DNA from: Panicum virgatum
Taxonomy: Eukaryota; Streptophyta; Magnoliopsida; Poales; Poaceae
Direction of reading: 5' to 3'
Length of the DNA: 64,000 nucleotides
Assembly: GCF_016808335.1 (NCBI RefSeq)
Contig: NC_053150.1
Span: 28,724,030-28,788,029, forward strand
Part shown: piece after piece, positions 1-11,189 of the stretch
Layout: each line of letters starts with the position of its first letter
How positions within the stretch are numbered: position 1 is the first letter of the stretch
Program-made: the position numbers and the translations under genes
Notes under the pieces: model-generated
Told to the model about the DNA's origin: nothing
Seen by the model: the letters and a program-made list of their open reading frames with translations, nothing else
The model's database searches: none

Positions 1-428
1 TCCAGCTGCTTCTTCATCTGCACAACCAAGGTCAGACGTTAGTACTGATTATATAAAGATCTCACGAGAATATTCTGGGACTTGGTTGACAGTATAAGAA
101 CGCGTGGAGAAAGAAAAAGGATGGTTAAATGCCTTGCAACGGAGGACTACTCTTAAAACGATCCATGTCCTCCTACAAAAAGCAAAATTCTATCAAAATC
201 ACACTAAGATACGGTACTCGACTACTACAAATCGACTACTTTTACTAGTACCTGCTTCGGAGGATTCGCAGCAGAAAAAGTATCAGGAACAACAGGTAGT
301 CTTTCACATTTAAGTAGTCGCTGAATTCGACTAAACACTTCTTCATCTGAGATCTCTTCCTCCAAGAATTTTGATGAATCAGTTGTTCCCTGATACTAGA
401 AACCAAATGTTTCCCGAGCCTGTAGTGG

Positions 429-1175
429 CTAGATTCTCCTTTTCATCCAGTCGAATACAATAGCCTCTCCAATTAAATCCTTTTGCCTATGATCGACAAT
501 TCTTGAAAGAAGCTCAGGGATTTGACTACTGTCGACTGGTTTCTTATTCCACTTAGTCCATTGAATTGGAGGGCCTGGAGTATTCACTGGGATGCTTTCC
601 CATTGGTTCTCCACATAGAACCATTTGGGTTTCCAGTCTATTACCTTGCTACTAAGCTTATAGGGGATATAGACTTCATCCTTCCCCTGCCTAAGCTGGA
701 GACCTGCACCACCTACTACATCTAAAACATAGGAATCTGGCTGTGGTTTAAGATGGAATATAAACTGGAAGAGTTCAAAATGGGGCTCGATGCCCAGGAA
801 AGCTTCGCACAAATGCACAAAGATAGAAATATGAACAAAGGAATTGGGGGTCAAGTGATGAAGCTAGATTCTGTAGTAGCACAGGAGCCCAGAGAAGAAA
901 AATGAACAAGGGAGCCCCAATCCCTGTTCCAAATAAGGAGCAAAGGTTACGATTTTGCCCGTATTTTCATACGGACGATCCTCACCCAAGGCAGGATGCC
1001 ATTGGATGGCGGATTTTTCCGCCAAAAGACCAACAAAAACGATGGTTTCTAGGTCAGATTCAGAACACTTACTTGAGACCCATCCCTCCTCGCGGGTTGG
1101 TTCCGCAGCTACACCCTTGCCTTTGCTCGACTTCTTTGGAGCCATCCGGAAATTCACAGAACGCTTCACGCGCAT
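429..1175 (-). pseudogene. Antisense extra ORF of the gypsy element, PF04195-like (putative gypsy type transposon)
   Basis: Two open segments on the minus strand, 1175-864 and 854-429, lie in the same frame and are separated by one TAG stop at 866-864, so this is one protein with a nonsense mutation. The first part holds a basic stretch (MAPKKSSKGKGVA) followed by a region rich in W, P and G. The second holds SFVHISIFVHLCEAFLGIEP and FELFQFIFHLKPQP, which I recognise as the conserved core of the plant 'putative gypsy type transposon' family (Transposase_28). The C-terminal coiled-coil half expected for the family is not seen to the left. Its orientation is opposite to the LTR on its right. 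Function is unknown. Confidence 0.6.
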
Positions 1176-2851
1176 AAACTAGCTAAAACCCAAATGGATT
1201 TGGGGGCAAGGGAAGCAAGGAATTTTAGATCTGAAAGCTTGATGTTAAGAGCAAGGACAGATCTAAACAATAAAAGGAGAATGGTGGCCGGTGGGGAAAA
1301 AACCTAGTTACCGTTCTATTTTATAGTAGGTGGTGGCAACACGGTAAATACCCAGAAGGTTAACAGTCAGTTACCAATTGCGGAAAAAATAGGATTTTCT
1401 GAGACATTTCTTTTTTCTAAGATTACATTCTGGAAAAAGAAAACACTCACATCCCTGGACAACTACTCGACTCATCTTCCTTCAACTGGGATTACATTCC
1501 AAGATAAAGGAAAAGTACTCGACACAGTACAACTACTCGATTTTACAACTCGAGTATTTCTTCCTAACTAGCTTTACAACGACTCGGACATGCATGCACA
1601 CCGTCTGGATCTCTTGGAGCTTCTAGTCAAGGCCTGCTGTAGCTAGATTAGCCCGAGGCCGTGACAAAGTACAAACTTGTTATTCCCATCAAGGGAATAA
1701 TGATAACCGTATTCTGGGAAAAAAAGTTTCAAGAGTTTGGAGGCAGATTATAGTAATCGCCTCGCAAGATCTCTTATAGCATCTTACGGAGAAATTTCTC
1801 CTTCTCCCTGAATACGTTGTGACAAGATTAAGTCTCCTTACAAGAGATGTCAGTTCCTAGGTACCCACAACTTGGGAACCCCAAGAGTGTGACACAACTA
1901 GCTGCAACCAGTCCACAGAGAACCTGCCTCATTGGAATATGCAAGGACATGATGTCCAACATAGATCCAATGAAAGCATTGGGGTTGCAGAATGAGGTAG
2001 CAAGGACTTCTCTTGTCACTCACAAGTTCTCCTCTAGCAACTTTTGCTGGAAAGGACTACATAAATATCAGGAGGGCGAGAGCAAGAACACCAAACACAA
2101 GCCATAGCTTCAGAATACTGGTTCTTCTGGCAAAGGAATCTCACCCACCTTTTATAGCCACAAGGGGTCTTACTGGAGGACAACCCGTGATGCCATAGTG
2201 GTAGCACTCACAAATGCAATAATATAGATTCTCCATACAGTACAGTCCCATGTGAACGTATAGTAAAAGGATATACATCCCGGGTTTTATTTCTGAAGAT
2301 ATTTCGGGTGCAATCAGTGTGGCGTATCCAGTCGAATCATTTTTTTGGGATTTTATACCCGAAAAAGGGGTCTTTTCAGATACCGGACCTGATTAAACCT
2401 GCAGATATTCTGAAGAATAAAATCTGATGCCACGTCTTAGATCCTTAATTCCAAATCTTTGCTCAGAGGCTACCTACAGAATATGGGATTTTGATTTAAG
2501 GCTCGGGGGGCTGCGGGATATGTGCATCAGAGATTTATTTTTCAATTTTTTTGGAAAATAATGAAGGAAAAAGACTGAAGTGACCCTCAGCCTGATTCTG
2601 TGATTCAACCTAAGGCTCGGGGGTTACTCCATATGGAGCGCAAGTACTTCGCGCACCATATATGATCAAGATTTCGGGGCTTGAGCACCTCACAGCCTCG
2701 AAGCAATTGGAGGTACTTGGAGGACTACTCGACATGTATGAAGGAAGGCCCAGAAGCAATCAGGAGGATGTTCTGACTACTTGAAGTACTCGAAGATGTC
2801 CAGCCAAGTACTCGACGCCTGCAGGACTCGGCTACGAAGAGCTCGGGGGCT

Positions 2852-3285
2852 TGTCAGACCCAGGGCAGCGGGACTGCTTATAGGCATAGAATATTCTAGA
2901 GTAAGGGATATCTTATGGATGTAACTAGCTTATGGATGTACCTTACTTCTCTTGTAACTACCCGAATAGGCGTAGAACTAGCTGCAGTACAAAGAAAACT
3001 ACCCGATTGTGTTGTAGTAGGACTCCAACTGTACTCGGCTAGGACTTTCCATGTAATCTTATTCCCCTGGATATATAAGGGCAGGTAGGGACCCCCTCGA
3101 AACATCATCAACACCTAAGGCAATACAAACAACCACAAAGGACGTAGGGTATTACGCAACTCGCGGCCCGAACCTGTCTAAATCTTTGTGTTCCTTGCAC
3201 CATCGAGTTCCAGAGCAGTCGATCCCTAAATACAAATCTTACTGCTAAGGGTATCCCTGAGCAGGCTTGGCGGTAAACACCGACA
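2852..3285 (+). repeat. 3' LTR of the Tat-like element
   Basis: It begins TGTCAGACCC directly after a G-rich purine tract and ends AACACCGACA, giving TG...CA ends over 434 bp. A TATA box (TATATAA, 3072-3078) is followed about 30 bases later by the likely transcript start. The sequence after 3285 changes at once to CACTA protein-coding sequence. The partner LTR is outside the window, so no target duplication could be checked. Confidence 0.6.
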
Positions 3286-5347
3286 CCGGCCCCACCAACA
3301 AGAAGCCAGATCAGCCGCCAATTTGGAGAGCAGCCCCGGCTCGCAACGCCGTAGCAGCGTCACTTCCACGGAGCACCCAGCCAGAGGTCAACCCGCAGTG
3401 GTTGCGGACGAGCCAGAACATTATCTGGTTGATGACATCACCGTGAGGACCCCCTGCGAGCTTCTATATCAGCAGAGGAAAAAGATCAAATTGGTCGCAC
3501 ACGGCATTGCTGAAGTACCTGTCCAAGGTGGGACAATTCATGGCATGCCGATTCCAGAAGGATATGCTAGGGTCATGGTCGATCTAGTCGAGCCAGGATG
3601 GGAAGACCTCGACCTCGAGATCCCTGGAGGCGATGAAGAAGAGGAACTCGGATAGGCCGTCCACACATGGATCTGTTGGAACAAGCGCTACATACGATTT
3701 GCATCATCAAAAAGGCTCGGATTACATTTCGCCGATACACCAACTCCCGGCTCCGAGCCCGCAATTTCACCAGCAGCTCAAAGTGGTCCCACGCCGGCTC
3801 CAGAAAGGAGTCCCACTCCAGCACCAGAAAGGAGTCCCACTCTGGCTCCGAGATCACCACCGGCACTAGAAAGGAGTCCCAGTCCGACTCCAAGATCAGT
3901 ACCGGCAGCAGAAAAGAGTCCCAGTCCGGCTTCCGATGATGCAAGGGACTCAAGTCCCAGTTCAGGGCCTTGGGTCCCACCGTCACCTCCTCCAAAGGCA
4001 AAGAAGGATAGCACGAAGGCTTGGGTCCCACCGTCACTGCCTCCGAAGGCGAACAAGCAGAGCACAAAGGCTGGGGTCCCGCCGCTGCCGCCTCCTAGGA
4101 AGAGCAAACCCCCAAAGAAGAAAGAAAAGCTTCCACCAGAGAAGTTAGCATACGAGATGACTCTGGATGAATTGGAAGAAAGTGTGGTCAAGCATATCAG
4201 GGATCATTTCGCGTCAAAAAAGCCTCCACCGAAGCATTTATGGTCAGCGGAAGATAAGAAATACTTCAGAACTTTACTCCAACCGAAGCACAAAGCACCC
4301 CTATCAGACTACGACTGCCAGATCACAAAGTCCTATGAGAAAAAAAGTAATTGTTGGTACAACCAAGTTCCCTAGCTCGGACAACAGTCCAAGCAATCAA
4401 TACCCCCGCTGAAAGTGCTTTCCGAGAAGGATGCAGCTACTGCTCAATTTTTGCTGGAAAGCGGCCTAACAAAAGCTCAGCTCCAAGGGGCAGAAATCGA
4501 GGGTCACCTAGGGGCAAACAAAAAACCATTCAAGTTGGGGGAACCTCTTATATGGGAAGAGTTGATTCCGCGGCTACCAACTAGGATGCGTGAGTTGCAT
4601 GCATGGTACCTAAAAGCAAGTGCAATGAAGGATGTAATGTTCCATGCTCGAGTTCAAGATAGACATTTCAATCGGGGGATGGATGACGTATGGATTGAAT
4701 TTGAAAATCTTTATGATCTATACCATCAAGATGCCTTAGACAAGTCTCTCCTCAGTGTATTTTATATGTAAGTGTTTCCTATCATTTGTATAGTACTCTA
4801 GCTCTACTAATTATGTGTTTTCTCATCCTCTCCCTTTTGTTTAAATCATGTAGGATGAAGGTGCAAGAATTCCAGAAAAAGGGTACTATCACGTCGGCTT
4901 CATAGACCCATATAACGTATATTAGGAAAGTGTCAGGAAATAGCCTAATCGGACCGAGAACAACATACTCAAGGCCTTGTATAAACAGAATTCATGTCAA
5001 TACATTATGTTACCGTACAACTTCGAGTGAGTTCTTTACCTTTTTTCTTGACTTGACTATATATGTGTATATATATCAAACATTTCTTATACATATATGT
5101 GTATGAAACAGATTCCACTGGATCCTTCTTATTATCAAGATCGATAGATGCCGAGTTTGGGTGGAAGCCAACATATTATTACCAAGACCTCATAAACATC
5201 ATCCAAAGGGCATGAGCTCGCTTTCTCAAAAAATATATAGGAATCGCGTCAACACCATGCGATCTAGAATTCAACACTAACTTTCCTGTACGAATACATA
5301 TCGCACATCTACTATCGTTTATTTAAACAACATATATATTTCATAAC

Positions 5348-5399
<52 letters not shown>

Positions 5400-5774
5400 T
5401 TTCAAACAGCAACAAGGAAACAACCTATGTGGCTACTACGTATGTGATCATATGATAGGTTTTTGCACCCGCAGCTCGATGACACAACATGAATTCAATG
5501 TACGTACATAGAACAACATTACTAACAATTACTTGCATTTAGTTCCATCTAGGTATTAATTGAAAATATTGGTGTTTGCACTTGACAGATTACTACTATG
5601 GCGGAGAAGCTCATCGAAGTGAAAAGAATCAAAGCAATTCAAGAATCAATCTGTGGATTCCTGGTAGATGAGGTCCTAAATCCAAATGGAGAATTTTATG
5701 CAGATCCTAGGATAAGTGTGGGTCGAGCGGATTCGAATAAGGACATCAGCGATGATGAGGCAGCGGAGACTTAG
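3286..5774 (+). pseudogene. ULP1-like (C48) protease gene of CACTA-1, broken
   Basis: ORF pieces in order: 3323-3655, ending in an acidic tail after a conserved HGMPIPEGYARVMVD block; a proline-rich stretch with PTPAPERSPTPAPERSPT repeats (about 3780-4140); a conserved block around 4150-4767; then exons at about 4854-5026 (YYHVGFIDPYNVY), 5112-5287 (FHWILLIIKID), about 5407-5460 (QQQGNNLCGYYVCDHM) and 5589-5774. FHW and GNNLCGYYVC are the His and Cys motifs of ULP1/SENP-type cysteine proteases, which cleave SUMO-like substrates. The expected Asp after the His exon is not evident (VWVEANILL). Frames shift near 3655 and 4370, and the exon at 4854 carries a stop and a shift, so it is not functional. 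Introns with GT...AG ends are still visible. Confidence 0.7.
5347..5397. repeat. (TA)n microsatellite
   Basis: About 24 TA units lie in an intron of the CACTA-1 protease pseudogene, between the His-motif exon and the Cys-motif exon. Confidence 0.9.
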
Positions 5775-5940
5775 TATCTTGTACAAATTTGTCGAGCATA
5801 ACTTATGTGCATGACAACTTGTACATATATTATGAATCCCGAGTGCATTATTATCATATATTAGAAGTACATATAATATTTCAAGTATATATAATTATAA
5901 TAAATGTATTCTCTTGTATGCTAGATACGAATATATATGA

Positions 5941-6012
5941 ATACGCAGACGTACATGAATATAAATATGCAGACATACACGAATACGAATACGCAAACAT
6001 ACACGAATACGA
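5941..6012 (+). repeat. Three tandem 24-bp units near the CACTA-1 right end
   Basis: Units of 24 bp start at 5941, 5965 and 5989, each beginning ATACGCAGAC or a close variant and ending ATACGA or ATATAA. They lie between the protease stop codon and the subterminal repeats. Because 24 is a multiple of 3 they leave a short frame open, but I see no reason to call it coding. Confidence 0.85.
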
Positions 6013-6258
6013 ATTAGTTCAAACCTAAAAAATAAAAAATCAGAAAAGAAAAAAAAAGACATTTAGTACCGGTCGGTATCACCGACCGGTACTAAATGGC
6101 TGCACAAGGCACGCCTGCATGGCAGGCACTTTAGTACCGGGCGGCCTGACCGGTATTAAGTGACGGCGCACTTAGTACAGGCCAGGCGGTACCTGGCGGG
6201 CACCCGGTACAAACCGGGGGTTTTTCGCCCGGTACAAATGAAAGATTTTCTAGCAGTA

Positions 6259-7640
6259 CAAGCACATCTTTATTTAAATTAAAGTACCAAGGATTATTAT
6301 TTGCATTTGGGCAATAAATAGCTAACAGTTATAAATAGCCTATCTTCTAATGGACATTCTGCACATGATCTATTTTAGAATTTCTTTTGGTAAAAACAGG
6401 ACGACGGATTTCCTTGTCTGTGCTGTATTTCCTCTTTAGAATCATTTTTGTCATCCCTATATTTTCATTTGAAATCCAACATAAATGTTCATTTATTAGT
6501 TGTAGTATGAGCTCTCAAAACAGAGGAAAATTTGTTCCATAGGCGGCATTTAATTGTGACTTATTGTGTATATGTACATTATTCTGCCTTATGCCTTTCC
6601 AAAACTCTTTGTTTGTAATCCTGTTTTCAATCAGTGCGTACATTATGTATTCCTAATGAGCATAATTCTTTTGTACTGTTGCAGGATTCAAAGATTTTCT
6701 GAGCTTGATTTTGGTACACCTAAAATATCATTTCATGACTCAAAGGCCAACCATTTTCCCTAGATTTTGGCGCACACATTCTCTGCAAGCAGGACGGATC
6801 TGATCCATAAAAACTTTGAGCAGTAGTTATATTTGGACAGACACATCTGTATTCAAATAATCTGTAAAAACAAGTTTTTCATTTCTTATCACATTGGTAG
6901 TGAATAGTCAAGATTGACATAATAGGGAAACGCTCGACGAATGCCTGTGGTGCCAAGCAAGAGCCCAATTTGGGTGATGAAAAGGTGCTAGAGCTCCTTT
7001 TGGTTGATGATGCTGTCTTGGAGCATGTCGTGCTTAGCTAACTGTGCCGGTGGCAGATGCTGGAGACTAGATTATCATGAAAATTTCTTTATCATCGGTA
7101 GCAACACACAGACACTCAACTAGTAGAAGGATAAGATTAGAGGTAAATTGGTCTATTTCCTTATGCGAAAAATGAAATGGAAAAGAACATGAGAGAGATT
7201 GAAAAAAGAAGAAAAAATTTTCAAATCCAAAGAATTCATATATGAAAAGACATATTTTAAAAAAATTGCAAATTGAAGATTAAAAGATAGGAGATGTGCG
7301 AATTTAGTGTCAAATATCGAAATTTCCGAAGAGGTTATACCGTGCAAAGTTGCATCCCCGTCCGCTCGTGCAAAGTTGCATCCCTGTCCGCTCCATTTAC
7401 CATTTACTCCGTCCAACCCGTGCCGCCGGGCACATGTGCCTCCCCGAGATGGTACATCAAACAAAGCAATTAACTCTCTCGACTCTTCTATTCCCCATCT
7501 ACAGTTCAGAGCGCGGCGGAGTCGGGCGATTCTCGATCCCGCGCCCGTTCCTCGCCGATTCCTCCTCTCCGACGGCCTCGCCGGCGTTGGAGAGTTGGGA
7601 ATCGGCTTGAGAAGTGGGCGCGGTCCTGTGTATAGGTAGT
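6259..7640. other. Unassigned intergenic sequence
   Basis: AT-rich sequence with no ORF that I recognise. A segment around 6684-6763 follows a TTGCAG acceptor-like site, and a segment around 6925-7035 reads open for about 35 codons. These may be worn gene fragments, but neither matches a family I know. Confidence 0.4.
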
Positions 7641-8294
7641 TTTTCTACTAGTTTTAGTTTTCTCAGTAGATTAGGGTTCCAGCTGCCGGCTCCGCTGGTG
7701 GCAGTTAGCTTTCCGGTTGGTGGCCGTGATGTGCCATCTACTGGCGCTTTTGTCCCTCCGAGGCTCCTCCGGTGGTTGTGGCGGTGACGACGCAGCTCCT
7801 GGTGAAGCTCTTGTGAGGTATGTTCTACACCAACTTGAGCCAGGTTGGTGGTTTGGGATCCTTTTTTGGGTCTTCTATTCATCGATTGGAATCGACCGGT
7901 TCTTGGTTTTGTTCTTCACGGGAGTTGGAGGACAACCGAACGGTTGCTACGGTCGATGTTGATGAAATCCATCGAGGGCACCGATGTTGTTGGGCTTCGT
8001 CGTTGTCTGGAGGTCACTCGCCTCGACGAAGATTTGCTAGAGCGTTCATTGATCTACATGCACATGTGTGCCGACTCATGGAGCATCAAAAAAAGTTTCT
8101 TCGTTGAGGTAAAATCTCGACGTTGTTCTCGTCGACGAGCGCGAGCTCTGGGCTCCGGCGAAGACGGCAACCGGGAGGCTTTACAAGGACCACGATGTAA
8201 TTTTTGTTTTCTTCAGAGGTGTCTTTGTAAGACTGCTGATGTAATCTTTACCATGAATAAATAAAATTCATCCCGGCTTTCTCAATAAAAAAAA
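7641..8294 (+). repeat. Possible non-LTR retrotransposon-derived repeat with A-tail
   Basis: The stretch ends in sequence typical of grass LINE 3' ends: a GGTGTCTTTGTAAG-like segment, TAATCTTTACCATGAATAAA, CCCGGCTTTCTC, and finally an A-run at 8287-8294. Upstream is GC-rich without a reverse transcriptase reading frame, so this is either a 5'+3' deleted copy or a non-autonomous relative. The left limit is arbitrary. Confidence 0.35.
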
Positions 8295-9578
8295 GTAGGG
8301 GCAACCAGGTAATCTCCCTCGCGCGCAGGGAGCGAACAGGTGGTGACTGGTGAGAGTATATAATTGGCAGGGGAGCAGGCCGAGCAGCAGAAGCCTGCGG
8401 GGGCGTGATAAGCGGCGGCCACCACCACCTACCGTCGGTCCCCCTCCTCCCCTCCCCACAGTGGCACAGCACAGCAGTACAGCACATCATCCATCCATTC
8501 CTGCTCTCATCCATGCGTAGTACAGCCGAGTCCCCACCCCGCCATGTCTGCGTCCATCCGAAGGATGGAGGAGGGACGGCGCACGCACGGCCGGCCTTCC
8601 TGGAGGCGAGGCGGGAGGAGAGAGAACGGCACCATGACTTCTTCCTCTCTTCCTATCCTTCTTTTCCTACCAATGGAGCGTGACTTTTCTAGAGAGAGAG
8701 AGGGGCAGCGGCGAGAGCGACTCGGCGGAAGGGAAAAAAAACGGATGGGCACGCAGGCGTGCGCGGTGGTGCCCCTGTGCACGGCCGCGTGCTGCACCCC
8801 ACCCATCATCCATCACCCTCATTGACGCCACCACCTGCCTGCTTCCCCTTCCCCCGTCTCTAGAAGACAGAGAGAGAGGGGGGAGGGAGAGCGCACGCGG
8901 ATCCAAGCATGCCCGCCCAGACCTCCCCCTCTCCTCCGGGGGATGCGTGGAAGCAAGCCGAATCAGGGCAGGGCCCTGCCCTGGAGCGCGAGGGCGAGAC
9001 GAGATAGCGCCCCCACTGCTCCCGTCCACACACCATTACCACCACCGCCTGCCCACCCACCCCGTCTACCACCACCATCTCCGCTGCTGATAGGATGATG
9101 ATGGGTGGAGAGAGAAACCAGAAGAGAGAGAGAGAGTTGAAACTCCATCCAGCCAGACGGTCGGTGGCGTTTCTTGCCTGCCGGCCGGGCATGCGTGCTT
9201 CGGCTCCCCATACTCCTGTTGCCACCAATCCATGGGCCTTTTTGGGTTTTCGACCTCGCCTCACCCCATGGGTCAGGTCAGAGGAGAGCCGAGAGCTCTC
9301 CCCGTCACACGCCGCCCGCGGCAGGAGAGAGAGAAAGCAGGCAGCCGGGCTGCGGCCGGGCAAGAAACTTCCCCCACCTCCCTCCTCGCCTTTATTTCTA
9401 TACTCGATATTGTCGTCTCCTTCCTCGGTCCCATCTCCTCCCCGCCCCCTGCTCCGCCTTTTCCTCTCCGGTTCCTCCTCCTCCCCCTCGCCTCGCCTCC
9501 CCCGCGCTCCCTTTCTTGCGGTGTGGGGGAGTTGAGGAGGTGAGCAGCTGAGGTCCGGCGAGGCCAGGTTAGGCGGCC
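8295..9578 (+). promoter_or_regulatory. GC-rich promoter and leader region of the 229-residue gene
   Basis: The region is GC-rich with several GA/CT tracts (for example GAGAGAGAGAGGGG near 8685 and again near 8866, and AGAGAGAGAGAG near 9124), typical of grass promoters of broadly expressed genes. A TATA-like TATATAATT occurs near 8355. A CT-rich stretch close to the gene (9380-9510) suits an untranslated leader. The transcription start cannot be fixed from sequence. Confidence 0.4.
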
Positions 9579-10477
9579 ATGGCAGCTGGCAAGAAGGCCA
9601 GGGTCGTCTTGGCCCAGCCGGCGGCGGGGGCGCTGCCGCCGCGCCCGCCGGCGCTCTTCTCCCGAGCGCCCGGCCCCGTCCGCGGCTCCGGGGAGGAGGC
9701 GTACAGGGCCAGGCTTAGGTACCAGGCCCTCCTCCATGACTACCAGGAGCTCGTCAAGGTGATTCCCTTCTCTTGTTCAACCTCCTGTCGATGCCGATCT
9801 GATCTCGCCTGATCTGGGTTTTGGAGGGTTTTGTGCCCGCTGATCGTTCTGGAGCTGCGCTTGATCTGTGGTTTTTTGGGGATTTGTTGGCCGCTCTTTC
9901 AATCCCTGGCTCTTCACTTAAGTTTTACGCTGCTCGATCTGCGTTATTTTTTCCTCGCGGTTTTGTGAATCCTGTGTGTGGCCTTGTCTTTTGCGGAGGT
10001 TTTTGTCAGAATTTCTTGTGGATCTGCTGTAATTCTTAAGTTCAACCTGTTCTTCACTACGCTTGAAATTGATTTGGGCTTACGGCTGTAACTTTGAGAG
10101 AGGATCACGCGAATTAGAGCGGTGTTAGCTTTTTGTAGGTTTAATACATCTCTGTGATTTGCAATTCGTTTTGTGGGACGTGCTATTTTCGTGATATGGA
10201 GTGTGAAAGCTTTTCAGAAATGAGGGATTAGGACTTCCACTATTTTGTTGGTTTATTATCTCAAGTTCGCTGGTATCTGATGATGACTGGTTCACATTAA
10301 TTTGCTCAGGAAGCTCAAGCAAAGAAGAGGAGGCTGCACATGGAGAGGCTCAACAAGCAGAGGCTACTGGCTGAAGTCAAGTAATCCTCCGATCATACCA
10401 TTTTTTTCTCTAGTGTGTTATGTTATATCTATGTGTGTATGTGTGTGTTTTGATATCTCTATGTGTGTGTTATGTGA

Positions 10478-10545
<68 letters not shown>

Positions 10546-11189
10546 TGCGCGTGCGCGCGCGCGTGTTATCAACTTATCTTTCTGGGTGTGTGTTATGCGA
10601 TACTATCTATGTGTGTGTGTGTGTGTGTGTGGCATTACTTCTAATTTATAGTGTAAACCCATTCTGTTGCAGATTCTTGAGGAAGAGATACAAATCCATG
10701 TCTGAAAACCCATCTCAGACAATTGTTTGTAGAGTGAGGAATCCAGCAATGCGGCCGGCACGTCGCACTGCTGCTTGGGCCAATGATGCTCAGCACCGGT
10801 CGATTCAAGCCATTGGGAGTTCCAGCAGAAGCCAGCTGGTGCAATGGAGACAAGATGATTCTCCAAGAGCATCTCCGGTGATTGACCTCAATGAGGCCTG
10901 TGAGCCGGTAATATTTGTCATCGTCCATTTCACCTCTTGCAATATCCATGAATTTTGTTATCTGGACTGGTTCGTCTCATTTCAGGGTTATGAGATTGAA
11001 ATGGGTGACCATCATGGTTACGGGGAGCCTCTTGGCATCAACAATGTGAGGAGGTACCTGATGGAAGGTGTCGCTGCTGCCGGCCCTAGCGAGGTGCGAA
11101 TTCCTGCATTCTGGGATGCCCGGAGTCTGGAGGGCCGAGCTGGGAAGAGGAAGATCTCATGGCAGGATCAGTTGGCCCTGAGAGTATAG
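9579..11189 (+). CDS. Plant coiled-coil protein of unknown function, 229 residues, four exons
   Basis: Exons: 9579-9758, 10310-10380, 10673-10907 and 10986-11189. All junctions are GT-AG and the exon lengths give an unbroken 690-base frame. The ATG sits in GCGGCCATGG, a good plant start context. The N-terminal 40 residues are rich in Ala, Pro and Arg. Residues about 40-95 (ARLRYQALLHDYQELVK, then KKRRLHMERLNKQRLLAEVK, then FLRKRYKSM) form a highly charged, probable coiled coil that crosses two introns. The C-terminal half contains SPVIDLNEACEP, GYEIE and a basic end (GKRKISWQDQLALRV). No catalytic motif is seen. Basic patches such as KKRR and GKRK could be nuclear signals (inference). I do not recognise the family. 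It is the only single-copy-looking gene in the left third of the window. Confidence 0.75.
10478..10562 (+). repeat. (GT)n microsatellite grading into (GC)n in intron 2
   Basis: About 30 GT units followed by GCGCGTGCGCGTGCGCGCGCGC, with a second shorter GT run at 10610-10631, all inside intron 2 (10381-10672) of the 229-residue gene. GT/GC runs of this kind are usually length-variable and can adopt left-handed DNA (general knowledge). Confidence 0.9.

Larger units (their letters stand above)
1..3285 (+). mobile_element. 3' part of a Tat-like Ty3/gypsy retrotransposon, truncated by the window edge
   Basis: The stretch ends in a plus-strand LTR (2852-3285) preceded by a purine-rich GCTCGGGGGC tract, so the element reads on the plus strand and its gag-pol lies left of the window. 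Inside it an ORF runs on the opposite strand (429-1175), followed by about 1.6 kb of non-coding sequence with repeated GGCTCGGGGG blocks near 2505 and 2610. Tat/Ogre-lineage elements of plants are known to carry an antisense extra ORF between pol and the 3' LTR, and this layout fits. Assigning it to Tat is inference, because pol is not visible. The stretches 1-428 and 1176-2851 contain no ORF that I recognise. Confidence 0.55.
3286..6258 (+). mobile_element. CACTA-1: right-hand part of a decayed CACTA (En/Spm) transposon
   Basis: It carries the second-ORF type gene of CACTA elements (proline-rich region, then ULP1-like protease), followed by a typical subterminal zone (6060-6240) in which ACCGGTCGGTATC and its inverse alternate, both as palindromes and as repeats of TTAGTACCGG. 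The end, TTTTCTAGCAGTA at 6246-6258, is the complement of a CACTGCTAGAAAA terminus with the last base changed. The left end is missing: at 3286 the sequence is replaced by the LTR of the neighbouring gypsy element. Without the left end no target duplication can be tested. Confidence 0.7.

Noticed and set aside
8405..9812. Many overlapping frames of 80-170 codons on both strands
   Set aside because: High GC content removes stop codons; they have low-complexity Pro/Arg/Ser composition, no motifs, and overlap the promoter and first exon of the 229-residue gene.
10302..11189. A 295-codon open frame running through the GT microsatellite
   Set aside because: It reads through introns 2 and 3 of the 229-residue gene; the Cys/Val repeat part comes from (GT)n, and the GT-AG spliced frame explains the conserved parts better.
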